A DNA stretch of 64,000 nt from Lunularia cruciata. Its lineage: Eukaryota; Streptophyta; Marchantiopsida; Lunulariales; Lunulariaceae. Both the position numbers and the translations under genes were made by a program. The notes below the pieces were generated by a model. That model was not told the DNA's origin and made no database searches. It worked only from the letters and a program-made list of their open reading frames with translations. The stretch is taken from the NCBI GenBank assembly GCA_948567375.1, contig OX419761.1, positions 5,892,501 to 5,956,500 on the forward strand, in the 5' to 3' direction. Below are positions 45,103 through 54,516 of this stretch, one piece after another; the stretch's first letter is position 1, and the number at the start of each line of letters is the position of its first letter.

Positions 45103-46064
45103 GATTACTAAACTCGATACTTTTAGTGGCATCACTGGTGAGACCTTGATAAATGAACAATTATTCGGTATGAAATATAGGATGTCTGCCTTCTTTAAAG
45201 AATTGTTTGATCTTGTCACAGGGTTGAAACTTGTCCAGTAGGTGCTCCTTCAGATCCTCATGTACTTCACTGGAATAGACTTGCAAATTAAGTGGTGCAT
45301 TATCTTTCTTTATGGGTTTCACCGTTACTGTTTGATTACATGCAAGATGTTGATACTCCCAAGGAGGTTTGGGTTGCATTAGCATCCCAGACCTCCTTGG
45401 GAACAAAATTAACAAATGTTGTTCAGACGTCACAAAGGCAAGAAAGCTTCAACTAAAGCAGCAATTAATGGAGGTTAAGAAGGACAAGTTAAGCATAATT
45501 GATTATGTTTATCACATTCTCGATCCGGTTGAGCAGCTGAATAGAGTTGGAGTTGAGGTTCATGATGATGATTTGATTCTTCTTACTATTCAAGGTATAC
45601 CAAAGGAGTATAAAAATTTTGAGCCATCTATAGCTGTTAGGGATACTTGTCCTATATTTGAAGAGCTAGTCCCAATGTTAGTCTCTGAAGAGATATGGCC
45701 GCAAGGTGGTTGCAATGGTTTTGTTGCTCAAGATCAGGTTCTATTTGCTGGTAGTGGTAGTGAAATAGGCAGAGGATATGGATATTCACTTCCTGGAGGT
45801 GCTGTTGGTGGAGGTCAATCCTCACAAAGACAGTATGCAACACAAGGCAAGTCCACTACCAAGAGATTTTGTAAGTACTGTAAGTCAAAGTCTCAGTATG
45901 AGAAGACTTGTTTTAAAAAGCAAGCTGATATTAGTACAGGTAAACTCTCTCAAAAAAACTATATGGAGAAGGATCCGTACTCGGAAGATCATCTATTAAT
46001 GATGACTCATATTGCTGCGTCAATCACCAAGAGTGAAGAATAGTGGTTCATCAACTCAGGTGCT
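45103..46064 (+). pseudogene. Gag of copia element
   Basis: An open piece, 45369-46043, carries a copia gag domain around SIIDYVYHILDPVEQLNRVG and LTIQGIPKEYKNFEP. A knuckle-like CKYCKSKSQYEKTC has Ser-Gln in place of Gly-His. At 46045 onward the protease site reads WFINSGAPTI, with Asn in place of the catalytic Asp, and a direct 44-bp duplication shifts the frame. The upstream part (45103-45368) is broken by stops. Confidence 0.82.
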
Positions 46065-46118
46065 CCAACCATATGAGTGAAGAATAGTGGTTCATCAACT
46101 CGGGTGCTCCAACCATAT
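46031..46118 (+). repeat. 44-bp tandem duplication at the protease site
   Basis: 46031-46074 and 46075-46118 are nearly identical (one change, A to G). Forty-four is not a multiple of three, so it breaks the frame. Each copy holds the Trp-Phe-Ile-Asn-Ser-Gly-Ala sequence. Confidence 0.95.
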
Positions 46119-47340
46119 GACCCATCAGGCTAATATTTTTAATTTAAAGAACCATTTCCTGTATTATTATTTTTGAATAATGCTGATGATATTAAACATA
46201 TTATTATTCATATAGGCAGTATCCCTTTCTCATCTCCATCTGGGAATTTTAGTGGTTTAGGAGAAATCCTTCATGTACCTACAATCACCAAGAATTTAGT
46301 TTCTGTTTGCCAGATTATTGAGAAGGGTTTTAAGGTTTTATTTAACCAAGATGATGTGTTTGTAGACAAGTTTGAGAAATCTCCTCTACTCATAGGATGC
46401 AAACTTGGATCTAAAATTGGGAGGTTTAATTAAATTAGACATAAATATCCCCACTCTTACAAATCAGAATGCCATGTTTATTCATGGTTCTATAGATTTT
46501 TTAGATTTTGAGACGTGGTTTAAAAAAGTGGTCACATGAACCTACAACAATTGAAGGTGCTACCTACCTCAGATCTGGTTAAGTGGCTCCAAATCATTTC
46601 TGGTCCCTTGCATAGAGGGTTTTTGAGGCTTGTTAATGTGATAAGCAAGCTAGACAACCTTTCAAGCATCTAACAGGGCCTCTAAGGTGTTAGAATTGAT
46701 CCACACCCTCAATGGACACCTTCAGAAAAGAGTCTAACTGGCTATAGATATTTTGCCTCATTTATTGATGACATTTCAAGATATAGGTGGGTCTCCTTTA
46801 TGAAAGAAAAATCAGATGTCCTTTCATTTTTCCAAATATTCAAGCAGCTTGAGAAGAAGCAATATAGTTATAATATTCTATGTCTATTTTCTGGTGGAGG
46901 AGGAGAAATTTTTTTCCAAATCAGGTTGATGTTTTTCTACACGAGCAAGGTGTCAACCTTGAAGGTACTTGCAGCTACACGCCTCAAAAAATTGTTGAGC
47001 AAAAAAACCGTCATACTACTGGGTACAGCAATGCTCAATGACAAGTGTCATTGAGCATTGCTCAGTGAGAAGGCACTGCCCAAGTGTTATTGGGCAGAAA
47101 CAGTTAGTTATGCAATTTAACTGATGAATAGATCTCCTACAGCAGATGTGCACAAAATGACACCTTTTCAAGCTCTTACAAGTAAGAAACTTGACTTATC
47201 GAATCTGGGGGTGTTTGGTTGTATTTATTTTGTTCATGTTCTTGATGAGAAGTGGTAAAAGCTAGATTCTAAAGCCCAAAAATGTGTTTACTTGGATATG
47301 CCTTAAATTCCAAACATGGTATTATACGAGATGTTGTACT
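46119..47340 (+). pseudogene. Pre-integrase and integrase of copia element
   Basis: The pre-integrase segment LGEILHVPTITKNLVSVCQI appears at 46260-46320. The integrase core follows as TGYRYFASFIDDISRYRWVS (about 46737-46796) with Asp-Asp. The second catalytic region is degenerate (CLFSGGGGEIFF). The C-terminal part has a TPFQALTSKKLDLSNLGVFG block near 47160-47215. Many stops and frameshifts are present. Two hairpins lie inside this stretch (47027-47062 and 47076-47097). Confidence 0.8.
47027..47097. repeat. Two adjacent perfect hairpins
   Basis: The first has a 16-bp stem, AGCAATGCTCAATGAC with its complement, and a 4-base loop (47027-47062). The second has an 8-bp stem, CTGCCCAA with its complement, and a 6-base loop (47076-47097). 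The two loops share the letters AAGTGT(C/T)A. Neither is part of a known copia feature. Confidence 0.8.
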
Positions 47341-47887
47341 TGAGGAGTTTAAATCCTAGTATCAGATTCCTACAAGTTGCACATCTTATTTACCACTTAC
47401 AGCACCCCCTACTTCTAAGATTGGTCCTAGTAATATATCTGTTCCACAGACTAGTACTTTAAGTACCTCAAGTGCTACTGGTGTTTCTCGTGCACACTCT
47501 CTATCTCAACCATTTGCAAATCCTAGTCAGGATAGGCTGTTGAGAAGCCTTTAGTCAGAGTTTCTCAACCTGTAGAAAATTTACTCCCCACTTTATCCAA
47601 TAATAGTTTTACTGCTTTGTTGGAACAAATGGTCAGTCATCCACCTAGCTCAGAACATCCAAGTTATATAGATGAAGCTACAACTAGTAAAACTAAGCCT
47701 GAACAGCAAAGGACAAATACAAGGGTTAAATATCCAATGAGACATTTCAAGTTGAAGGTTTTTTAGGCCGACATCATGCATATATGGGAAAGGCTATACA
47801 AGAAAGAGAACCAAATTCTTTTGAGGAGCCGAATTAAAGCCATGGAGCCATGGAGCTTGAAGTTACAGCCCTAAATTACCAACAAAC

Positions 47888-48650
47888 ATGGGAGTTGGTG
47901 GATTACCTCCTGGTAAGAAGGTGATTTGCTGCATAAGGATTTCTAAAGTAGAGAGAAATTCTAAAGGTTCAATTTGTAGGTACAAGGCAAGACTTGTGGC
48001 AAAGGGTTGCTCACAACAATATGGAGTTAATTTTGATGAGACTTTCAGCCTTGTTGCCAAAATATCTTCTATTTTTGCTCTATCATTGTTGGCCACTTTC
48101 AATAAGTGGAAGCTCTCTCAAATGGACTTCAATAATGCTGTCCCCAATGGAGATTCTTCGGAGGAGGCCTATATGATCCAACCACTTGGATATGAAGATC
48201 CAAGATATCCAAAACAAAGTTTTTAAATTGAAAATGTCTCTTTGTGGACTCAGCAAGCTCCACAAGCATCGAATGCCAAGATAAGTTCCTATCTTTTATC
48301 CATTGGATTCAAGTTTGCAGTTCAGATTCTTCATTTTACATACTACAAGCTGGTGGGAATACAGTTTTTGTTGATCATCTATGTTGATGACCTGATCATC
48401 ACAGGTAGATTTCAAGACCTCATTCCACAAGAACAAGATCAGTTGACAGGAGAGTTCAAGATTAAGGACTTGGGAGAACTCAAATACTTCTTGGGTATTG
48501 AGTTTATTGAAGATTGCAATGACCTTTGGAGATTGCAATGTCAAATTGTCTCTATTGAGTTTATTGAAGATTGCAATGACCTTTGGTTACTACAATGTCA
48601 AATTGTCTCAATATGTTGGAGAAGTTTGGTATGATGGTTTGTAAGCCTAT
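47888..48650 (+). pseudogene. Reverse transcriptase of copia element
   Basis: The piece 47888-48226 carries YKARLVAKGCSQQYGVNFDE and KLSQMDFNNAVPNGD, copia RT blocks, ending with EEAYMIQPLGYED. After a stop the active site LLIIYVDDLIITG appears near 48370-48405, then DLGELKYFLGIEF. A 57-bp in-frame tandem duplication follows (48496-48609) in the palm/thumb region. A frameshift and stops make the product inactive. Confidence 0.85.
48496..48609 (+). repeat. 57-bp in-frame tandem duplication in copia RT
   Basis: Units 48496-48552 and 48553-48609 encode two near-identical 19-residue stretches (IEFIEDCNDLW...). The match is high, with a few substitutions. The length keeps the frame. Confidence 0.95.
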
Positions 48651-49397
48651 TTCTACACCTCTCCCAACCTCTGTTAATTTAAATGCCAAAGATGGTGAGT
48701 TGTTGGTTGATCACATATGTGCAGACAGATTTTTGGAAGTCTTATTTATTTGACCCTTACTAGACCAGATCTAAACTCAGTTCTTGGTCTACTGAGTAAA
48801 TTTGTGCAAGCACCAAGAAAACCAAAAATCTTCATACAATTCATGGAATGAATTTTATATTATGCAAAATTTACCATTTGATTTGGTCTTCATTATTCAG
48901 CTGGTTGCTTACACACTGTACAAGGTTTTGCTGATGTGAATTTGGCAAGAAGTGCTCAAGATCAAAGATCAACATCAGATTATGTATTCAACCTTGGAAG
49001 TTCTGCAATTAGTTTGTCATCCAAGAAGCAACCTAATGTTGCTTTTATCATTAAGAGAAGCAGAATATAGGGGTGCCACTAATAATATAACATTGGTGGC
49101 ATATATGGGATATATATTTCATGATCCTATAATCTTATACACAGATACATCAACGACATATAGAGGTCCATTATCATTTCATTAGAGAAAAAGGTATTGG
49201 AATGATACATATAGAAGTCCATTGTCATTTCATTAAAGAAAAGGTATTGGGCGGAGAAATAGATCTGCACTTTATTCCTGCGGATGAGCAAGTGGATGAT
49301 ATTTTCACCAAAACTTTACCTAGAGATAAATTTGAATGTTTCAGATTTCATCTAATTGTAAAAGATATTTATGTTAGCTTGAGGGAGAGTGACCCGG
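48651..49397 (+). pseudogene. RNase H and tail of copia element
   Basis: The RT-to-RNase H linker is fragmentary, with GSLIYLTLTRPDL-like residues near 48738. The RNase H end is clear at 49210-49360 (IHIEVHCHFIKEKV, then DLHFIPADEQVDDIFTKTLP). A TTGAGGGAGAG at 49379-49389 is a likely polypurine tract. The rest is broken by stops. Confidence 0.75.
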
Positions 49398-49623
49398 TGC
49401 CTAGTGAACGCAAAATTAAATCCTTCATCACACTTCATTTTTTCTTCACCACTTTAGAGTTCTAGTTCTCGTTAGTGACTACTTAAGAGACGTGGTGAAG
49501 AGTGACTCCGACCTACTTGTGCATCTTCTTCTATACCAGTATATATTCGAGCAGGACTTGTGTCCCGCAGACCATTCTTTGCGAAACTTTGGTGTCTCCC
49601 CTCTCAATTTTCATTCCATAATA
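49398..49623 (+). repeat. 3' LTR of copia element
   Basis: It starts TGCCTAGTGAACG, as in the 5' LTR, and ends ATTCCATAATA. A small insertion makes it about 11 bp longer than the 5' copy. Confidence 0.8.
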
Positions 49624-49657
49624 GATATTGCATCACAGAATCGAACGTCGTGAAACG

Positions 49658-49763
49658 AGCGGCTTGAGCGTAGTAGTGCACGCCTCGTCTGTTTCTTCCC
49701 TCAATCTGCGTACTAATCTTAGTGTCGATGGCGCTCGTCGTCTCGTAGAAGCCTCTTCTGCAG
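49658..49763 (-). promoter_or_regulatory. Stem-loop blocks downstream of expansin copy 6
   Basis: Proximal: GCGCTCG (49731-49737) with GCCTCTTCTGC (49751-49761). Distal: GAGCGG (49658-49663) with ACGCCTCGTCTG (49680-49691). The arrangement recalls copies 1 and 2. The copia 3' LTR ends 35 bp from the distal block. Confidence 0.5.
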
Positions 49764-49887
49764 TAATGTGCAGGCTGAGAGTTGGTCATACTCTTAATAT
49801 ATTTCTGCCGTTGCTTGAGTTTGGTGGCAAGTTTCAAGTGAAGTCAGAGATACAACGAATTTGCAAGAGTACAGTTGGTAATGCTCA

Positions 49888-51101
49888 TCATACATTTCTG
49901 CCGTCACATGAAAGAACATTTCTGAATGTCATGGGGAAGTTTTGACCGTACGCAGCTTCATAAGTTTGGCCAAAAGCCCAATCTAATGGAACGATGTTCA
50001 TGAACTCGCGGGACTGTCCACCGCCCAGCGTCACTCGGAATGACAGCCCCTGACCGACTACTTGCTCACTAGCAGACCAGTACTGTCCCCAATTGTGATT
50101 AATATTGCACCAGTCTCCATTTTCTCCTTTAGTTGCCATGGCTGCGACATCTCCGGCACCGCCCACGTTGTAGACCAAGACATAATTGAACCAGGGGTTT
50201 CCGTTTAACGTGAATCTTATTCCTCCTTGCACAAGAAACCCTGTACAGCAGATAAAAAGAAAGAATCAGTAGACTAGGATATATTTCTATATATCAAGAT
50301 AAAGAATCGACATGCACTACTCAAAAAATTTCAGAACTTTGTACCCAATTGTATACATTTGGTGGTTACGAGAACACTTGCAAATGTCGACCTAGTACTA
50401 GATCCGTTGTACTTCAAAAAGGATTATATTAAATGCTCTAAGACTGCCGGAGTGGAAGCTGCGGATATGGCGCTAACCTTTTGAATTTGACGGGGATGAC
50501 ACCAGCAATTGGCTGAGCAAGCTCCTGAAACATGGGGTAAGATAAGTCGAAATGAAGACTAGGAGGATCGCACCACCCGCCATCCGAACCTGGAGGGCAA
50601 GCATTCGTTGCGGTGACAATGATACTCTTACCAGGATAACACCAGTTGCTTCCATCCAATTGACACACAAGAATGAAGCACGCTCCTCATGTGAATCCAT
50701 CATTGAAGAGAGCATTGCTCAAGGCAGTATTCGCAGCTCCATAACCAAGAGAGTAAAGATTACCGTAACCGCAAGCACCACCTGCATGGAATATGGAGGT
50801 TAGTCTTTTCTTATGGATCCAGGTGGAAGGGTCTTGATATATGACATTGTAAAATGTAAAGTTTTATGATGCATCGGTGCAATTAAGCGCTTGATTCTAA
50901 TTGCACAGATCTGAACTCAACGTACTACAAGGTCTGATCTTTACCCATGGTTCCTGAAGTATCTTGTCCCCCATAAAACGGTGCATGAGCAGCACCACAC
51001 TCTGTACTCGCCCAGGGCTTTTCATCGGCAGTTGCCAGATTAGAACGACGGAAAATCAGCGTGAGAACAGTTGACAGCAAAATTCTGCTGATCATCTTCA
51101 T
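49888..51101 (-). pseudogene. EXPA: Alpha-expansin, copy 6, degraded
   Basis: Exons are at 51101-50945, 50781-50478 and 50240-49888, with splice-like borders. Exon 1 is open, but Trp in the [11 protein letters not shown] region is changed to Cys (ECGAAHAPFYGG). Exon 2 has a TGA at 50687-50689 where the first Cys of the Cys-Gly-Ala-Cys motif should be. HFDLSYPMF is kept. Exon 3 lacks about 5 bp just after the VPC-like site (here VSC), shifting the frame, although the rest reads [19 protein letters not shown] and ends QNFP in the correct frame. The stop lies 18 residues beyond. Function is lost. Confidence 0.88.
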
Positions 51102-51203
51102 TTGCTTTGCAATCTGACATTACCTAGACAGAGTAAGGACGGCCAAGGATTGCAGATGCAGAAAGAGTGAAACTACATCTGATAGCTTTCGACCTCTAGT
51201 CGT

Positions 51204-51210
51204 CTTATAC
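51204..51210 (-). promoter_or_regulatory. TATA-like box of expansin copy 6
   Basis: The reverse strand reads GTATAAG about 105 bp upstream of the start codon. Confidence 0.45.
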
Positions 51211-52118
51211 TGAACTTGCCAGATGGTAAAAGCAACATCTCGATCACTACCAGGAGCCAACACTGTAAACTTAAGCCCTTACCGCGCCGTAAAGGATACA
51301 GCCAGTAACACCTCGATTGATAAAAGATTGATTTGAGTGCTTCAGAAAGAGTCTGAAGATGCGAAAGACAGTGATATGTAGCGGTGTGATGGTAACTACA
51401 GTGCCTGGAATATTTTATTCTTGTCTTGTCCACATTGGTGTGCGCCAATCTGTAAGGAACTTTCTTACCGATAGTGATGTAACTCTCGACTTCCGTGGAC
51501 GCAAAGGTTTACTTGCGTATATGAGCACATGATCGAAACAGAGTCTACGTGTTGGAAATTTAATACTCCATTATCCAGTCATATAAACCCTGAAATTTAA
51601 TCAAGCAATTTAAGAAAGCACCAACTAACCCCAACCCCTTGTGGGATACAAAATAGAACTATCTAGCACCCACCGTCGAATCTCTGAAGGTCGTTATGAG
51701 TTTGCGTCGACCAAACGTGTTTGGCGAGATTATACGAGCTAAACATTGTTAGTTAGCTCTTCTGAAACGTCACCCCAGAACAGAACCGTTTGTAAACCCA
51801 GTCTTAGAGTAGATTCCATAAAGAAGATCAACCCTATAGCCCCGAGCCTTCTCAGTATTAGTATTGAACGCTACTATGTGATTGATACGAAAAGCGCACC
51901 ATGGATCTGGTAAGCTGTAAGCCAAGTAAATCATCATTGAGCTACAACTATTAAAATAAAGGAAACAAAATAAGAGCCCAGCGTCATACAAGCAAACAAT
52001 GAAGTCTCGTTCACAACTGTATCAACAAAGAATATCAAAAGGCTCTGCAAGTTGAACACAGTCGTAAGCTATACCCAGCTAGAAAGATTTTTGACAGGTA
52101 CTTCCCTTCACGAAATGA
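51211..52118. other. Intergenic, no gene seen
   Basis: No coding or repeat feature recognised. Confidence 0.5.
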
Positions 52119-52362
52119 TGTTAGAAACTGAACTTTATTAGTAGATAAGTTTTGTCACAAACTGGTTACGTCCATGTTCACACCGTTAAGTCCTTGACTA
52201 GCCTTCTAGTATCCTAACGTTATAACTCTTTACATGGCGCACTACCCTGCGTGTGTTACTCCCTTGGGGGCTATTATTCTATTATCTCTGCATAGCAGAA
52301 TAGAATTTTGAACGATCCTACACTTATCTCTCTCATCTTTGAGTATTCTTATCCTTCCTGCA
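52119..52362 (+). repeat. Probable 5' LTR of a copia element
   Basis: It starts TGTTAGAAACTG and ends CCTTCCTGCA, giving TG...CA ends. It directly precedes a primer-site-like sequence. Its partner LTR is not in the window, so the left boundary rests on the TG start and typical copia LTR length. Confidence 0.6.
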
Positions 52363-52374
52363 TGGTATTAGAGC
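52363..52374 (+). promoter_or_regulatory. tRNA-Met primer binding site (one mismatch)
   Basis: TGGTATTAGAGC differs by one base (C to T) from the initiator Met tRNA complement, and abuts the LTR. Confidence 0.75.
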
Positions 52375-52480
52375 AACTTTATCTAGTTTAGTTTAGAAAC
52401 TCTCCTAGAGAGCTCTCTTGCTGTGCAGAGCCAACATTGGAACTCCAGTGCCTGACCCTACAAATGCCACAGTGATTACA

Positions 52481-52540
52481 ATGCCGGGAAGAAACGAGAC
52501 CTAAAAGCCCTAGCTTTTAGGTCTCGTTTCTCCGCGGCAT
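52481..52540. repeat. Long perfect hairpin
   Basis: AGAAACGAGACCTAAAAGC (52490-52508) is followed, after a 4-base loop, by its exact reverse complement (52513-52531). The outer bases ATGCCG and CGGCAT extend the stem with one bulge, giving nearly 30 pairs. Confidence 0.92.
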
Positions 52541-52671
52541 AAAGACTGCTGTGCACCTTTAGTGAAATCTCACAGAACCTCACGCAAAAGCAGCAATGGA
52601 GGTACTCACCACTGTGTGCTCTTCCACAAACATAGTCCAGAAGCATTACTTGCATTCCAGGTTTTCTAAAT

Positions 52672-52968
52672 CTCAAGATGGAACCCCAGGAGTCAGTCAC
52701 GCAGCACCTGCATAATTTTAGAGGCATCATGGACCAATGCACTGCTGTTAAGGTTACAATTACTCCAGAAGATGAATTGCTCATGCTTATGGGCTCCATG
52801 CCCCCTAAATATGAAACAACTCAGAACTCATGGCCAAGTGACAACAGATGACCTAATCACCATACTTCTGCAAGAAGAGACCGCTATGCAAACTTCCTCT
52901 CCAGAAGGAATAACAATCATCACGAATGCTCTTTCTTCACGAGGAAACCCAAAGAAACTGTGGTAAAA
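52672..52968 (+). pseudogene. Copia gag fragment
   Basis: In one frame, QESVTQHLHNFRGIMDQC and TITPEDELLMLMGSMPPKYE match the second half of copia gag (UBN2-like). A stop near 52848 and a frame change follow, then an RNA-binding-like RGNP segment. It belongs to the element whose 5' LTR and primer site lie upstream. The rest of that element is missing or replaced by another one. Confidence 0.7.
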
Positions 52969-53114
52969 TGATTTTGGTCCAAACTCTAGAAGACCCAACC
53001 AAAATACCAACCCCAATGCCAAAGTGCATGGTGGGTCAAAAGGGACACCACCAAGACCCTCTACACACAATATTATTAGGATGTAGAGCCAGATCTGTCT
53101 GATTTGTCTCATTT

Positions 53115-53489
53115 GTGATGTTGAGATCTGTGGTTCAGATCATCCACGGGATATATTGTCCAGGGTTGAGACAGGTGTTGAACAATAGAGGAAATCGGGG
53201 TGATACAGTGAATGTGTTCTTTCTTCTTTGGGACAATAGAAGAAGGTCCTTCCGACCTGCAATGGAATTTAGCGAGGAGTTGAATATCCATGCATTTGTG
53301 AAAAGGAATCCGGGAGGGAGTGGGGTGGGGACTCTAGGTAACTTTGATTTGCATGAAGCTGGCCAGGAGAGGTATGATCTGATCAGGCAAGAAGGCGATA
53401 ATCAGGAGAAGGACAGATCAAGTAGACTCAGGAACAGATTGTATACAGAAAGAGTTGAGTTCAGGATAGAGCTTCCCTTTGATCTGTAA
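53115..53489 (+). other. Unidentified 124-codon open frame
   Basis: Basic, Arg/Asn/Glu rich, with FRPAMEFSEELNIHAFVKRN, an Asp-Asn-Gln-Glu-Lys charged segment and a C-terminal VEFRIELPFDL. I do not recognise it. It lies between two copia gag fragments and may be leader sequence of the second, or a non-coding chance frame. Confidence 0.3.
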
Positions 53490-53510
53490 AACCTGTATTG
53501 ACAAGGAGGC

Positions 53511-54240
53511 TTGTATCATATAAACCTTCATGTACCTCTCAGAGCTATGAAGCCAAAGCTCATGTTACAAGAAAATTGGGATTTGATGGATCGACAAGCT
53601 ATGGGAGTTGTCCGCTTGACATTAGCTAGAAAAGTGCCATTCAATGTTCTAGAGGAGAAGACTATTGCAGGTCTATTGAAAGCTTTGTCTAACATGTATG
53701 AAAAACCATCCGCTTCCAACAAGGTGTATTTTATGCATCATCTTTTCAACCTAAAGATGAATGAAGGTCACTCTGTCACAAATCACATTAATGCATTCAA
53801 CTTGATCATGAGCCAATCAAATTCAGTAGAAGTCAATTTTGATGATGAAGTGCATGTTTTAATTTTCCTACACTCTTTACCTGAAAGCTAGAGTGCAACT
53901 GTGACAATAGTAAACATTTCTTGTGGCTCAAATAAATTGAGGTCGAGCATAAACTCTGGATTGGCACTGGATACTTTTGAATATAGAGGAAGCCTATGCA
54001 ATGAAGTGACAATTAAGTAGATCCAAGAGGAGAAGAGGAGAAGCAAGTTTATTCCAAAAGGTGATGGATGTTTGCATTGTGGTAAGAAGTGCCACATAAG
54101 AAAGGATTGTTGGCTCATCAAGAAGAATCCAAGCAAGAGGCAGAATGAAGATTCAGTGAATGAAACTATAGAGTAAGTCAATGATGTTTTGACCCTTAGT
54201 GCAGATAGTCCTATGGAGTCATGGATTTTTGACTCATGAG
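53511..54240 (+). pseudogene. Second copia gag fragment with zinc knuckle and protease remnant
   Basis: An open piece, 53511-53891, carries DRQAMGVVRLTLARKVPFNV and NMYEKPSASNKVYFMHHLFN, a copia gag domain of a different family from 52672-52968. A knuckle near 54068-54110 reads CLHCGKKCHIRKDC, with Cys in place of Gly. The protease site near 54220-54240 reads SWIFDS and is interrupted by TGA where Gly should follow. It is inactive. Confidence 0.8.
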
Positions 54241-54516
54241 CTTCTTTTCACTCTAGCTCACAGAAGGAATGTATGTTGAATTATATTTGCATGTGATTTT
54301 GGAGAATTTTATCTTGCAGATGATGAGCCTTTGGACATTGTGGGAAGAGGTGATGGTTATTTTAAAATGCCAAATCAGTCTAAGTGGAAATTGAAGAATG
54401 TTAAGCATGTTCCAAGCTTGAAGAGGAATCTAATCATAATTGTGCAACTTGACAACAAAGGGGAAATCACAACCTGTGTAGGGGTTCATGGAAAATCACC
54501 AAAGGAGTTATGGTGA
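54241..54516 (+). pseudogene. Copia protease/pre-integrase remnant
   Basis: An open piece, 54331-54516, has WKLKNVKHVPSLKRNLIII and VQLDNKGEI, the usual copia pre-integrase segment. Homology ends abruptly at about 54516, so the element is truncated here. Confidence 0.75.

Larger units (their letters stand above)
44798..49623 (+). mobile_element. Ty1/copia LTR retrotransposon, degenerate
   Basis: LTRs at 44798-45012 and 49398-49623 share the TGCCTAGTGAACG start, the ccactttagagtt, cgagcaggacttgtgt and ctttggtgtctcc words, and similar ends. The primer site TGGTATCAGAGC follows the 5' LTR. In order it has gag, protease remnant, integrase, RT with YVDD, and RNase H tail. Integrase before RT defines the copia order. 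All frames carry stops or frameshifts. LTR divergence is high by eye, so it is old. It lies between expansin copies 5 and 6, within the 3' flank of copy 6. Confidence 0.9.
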
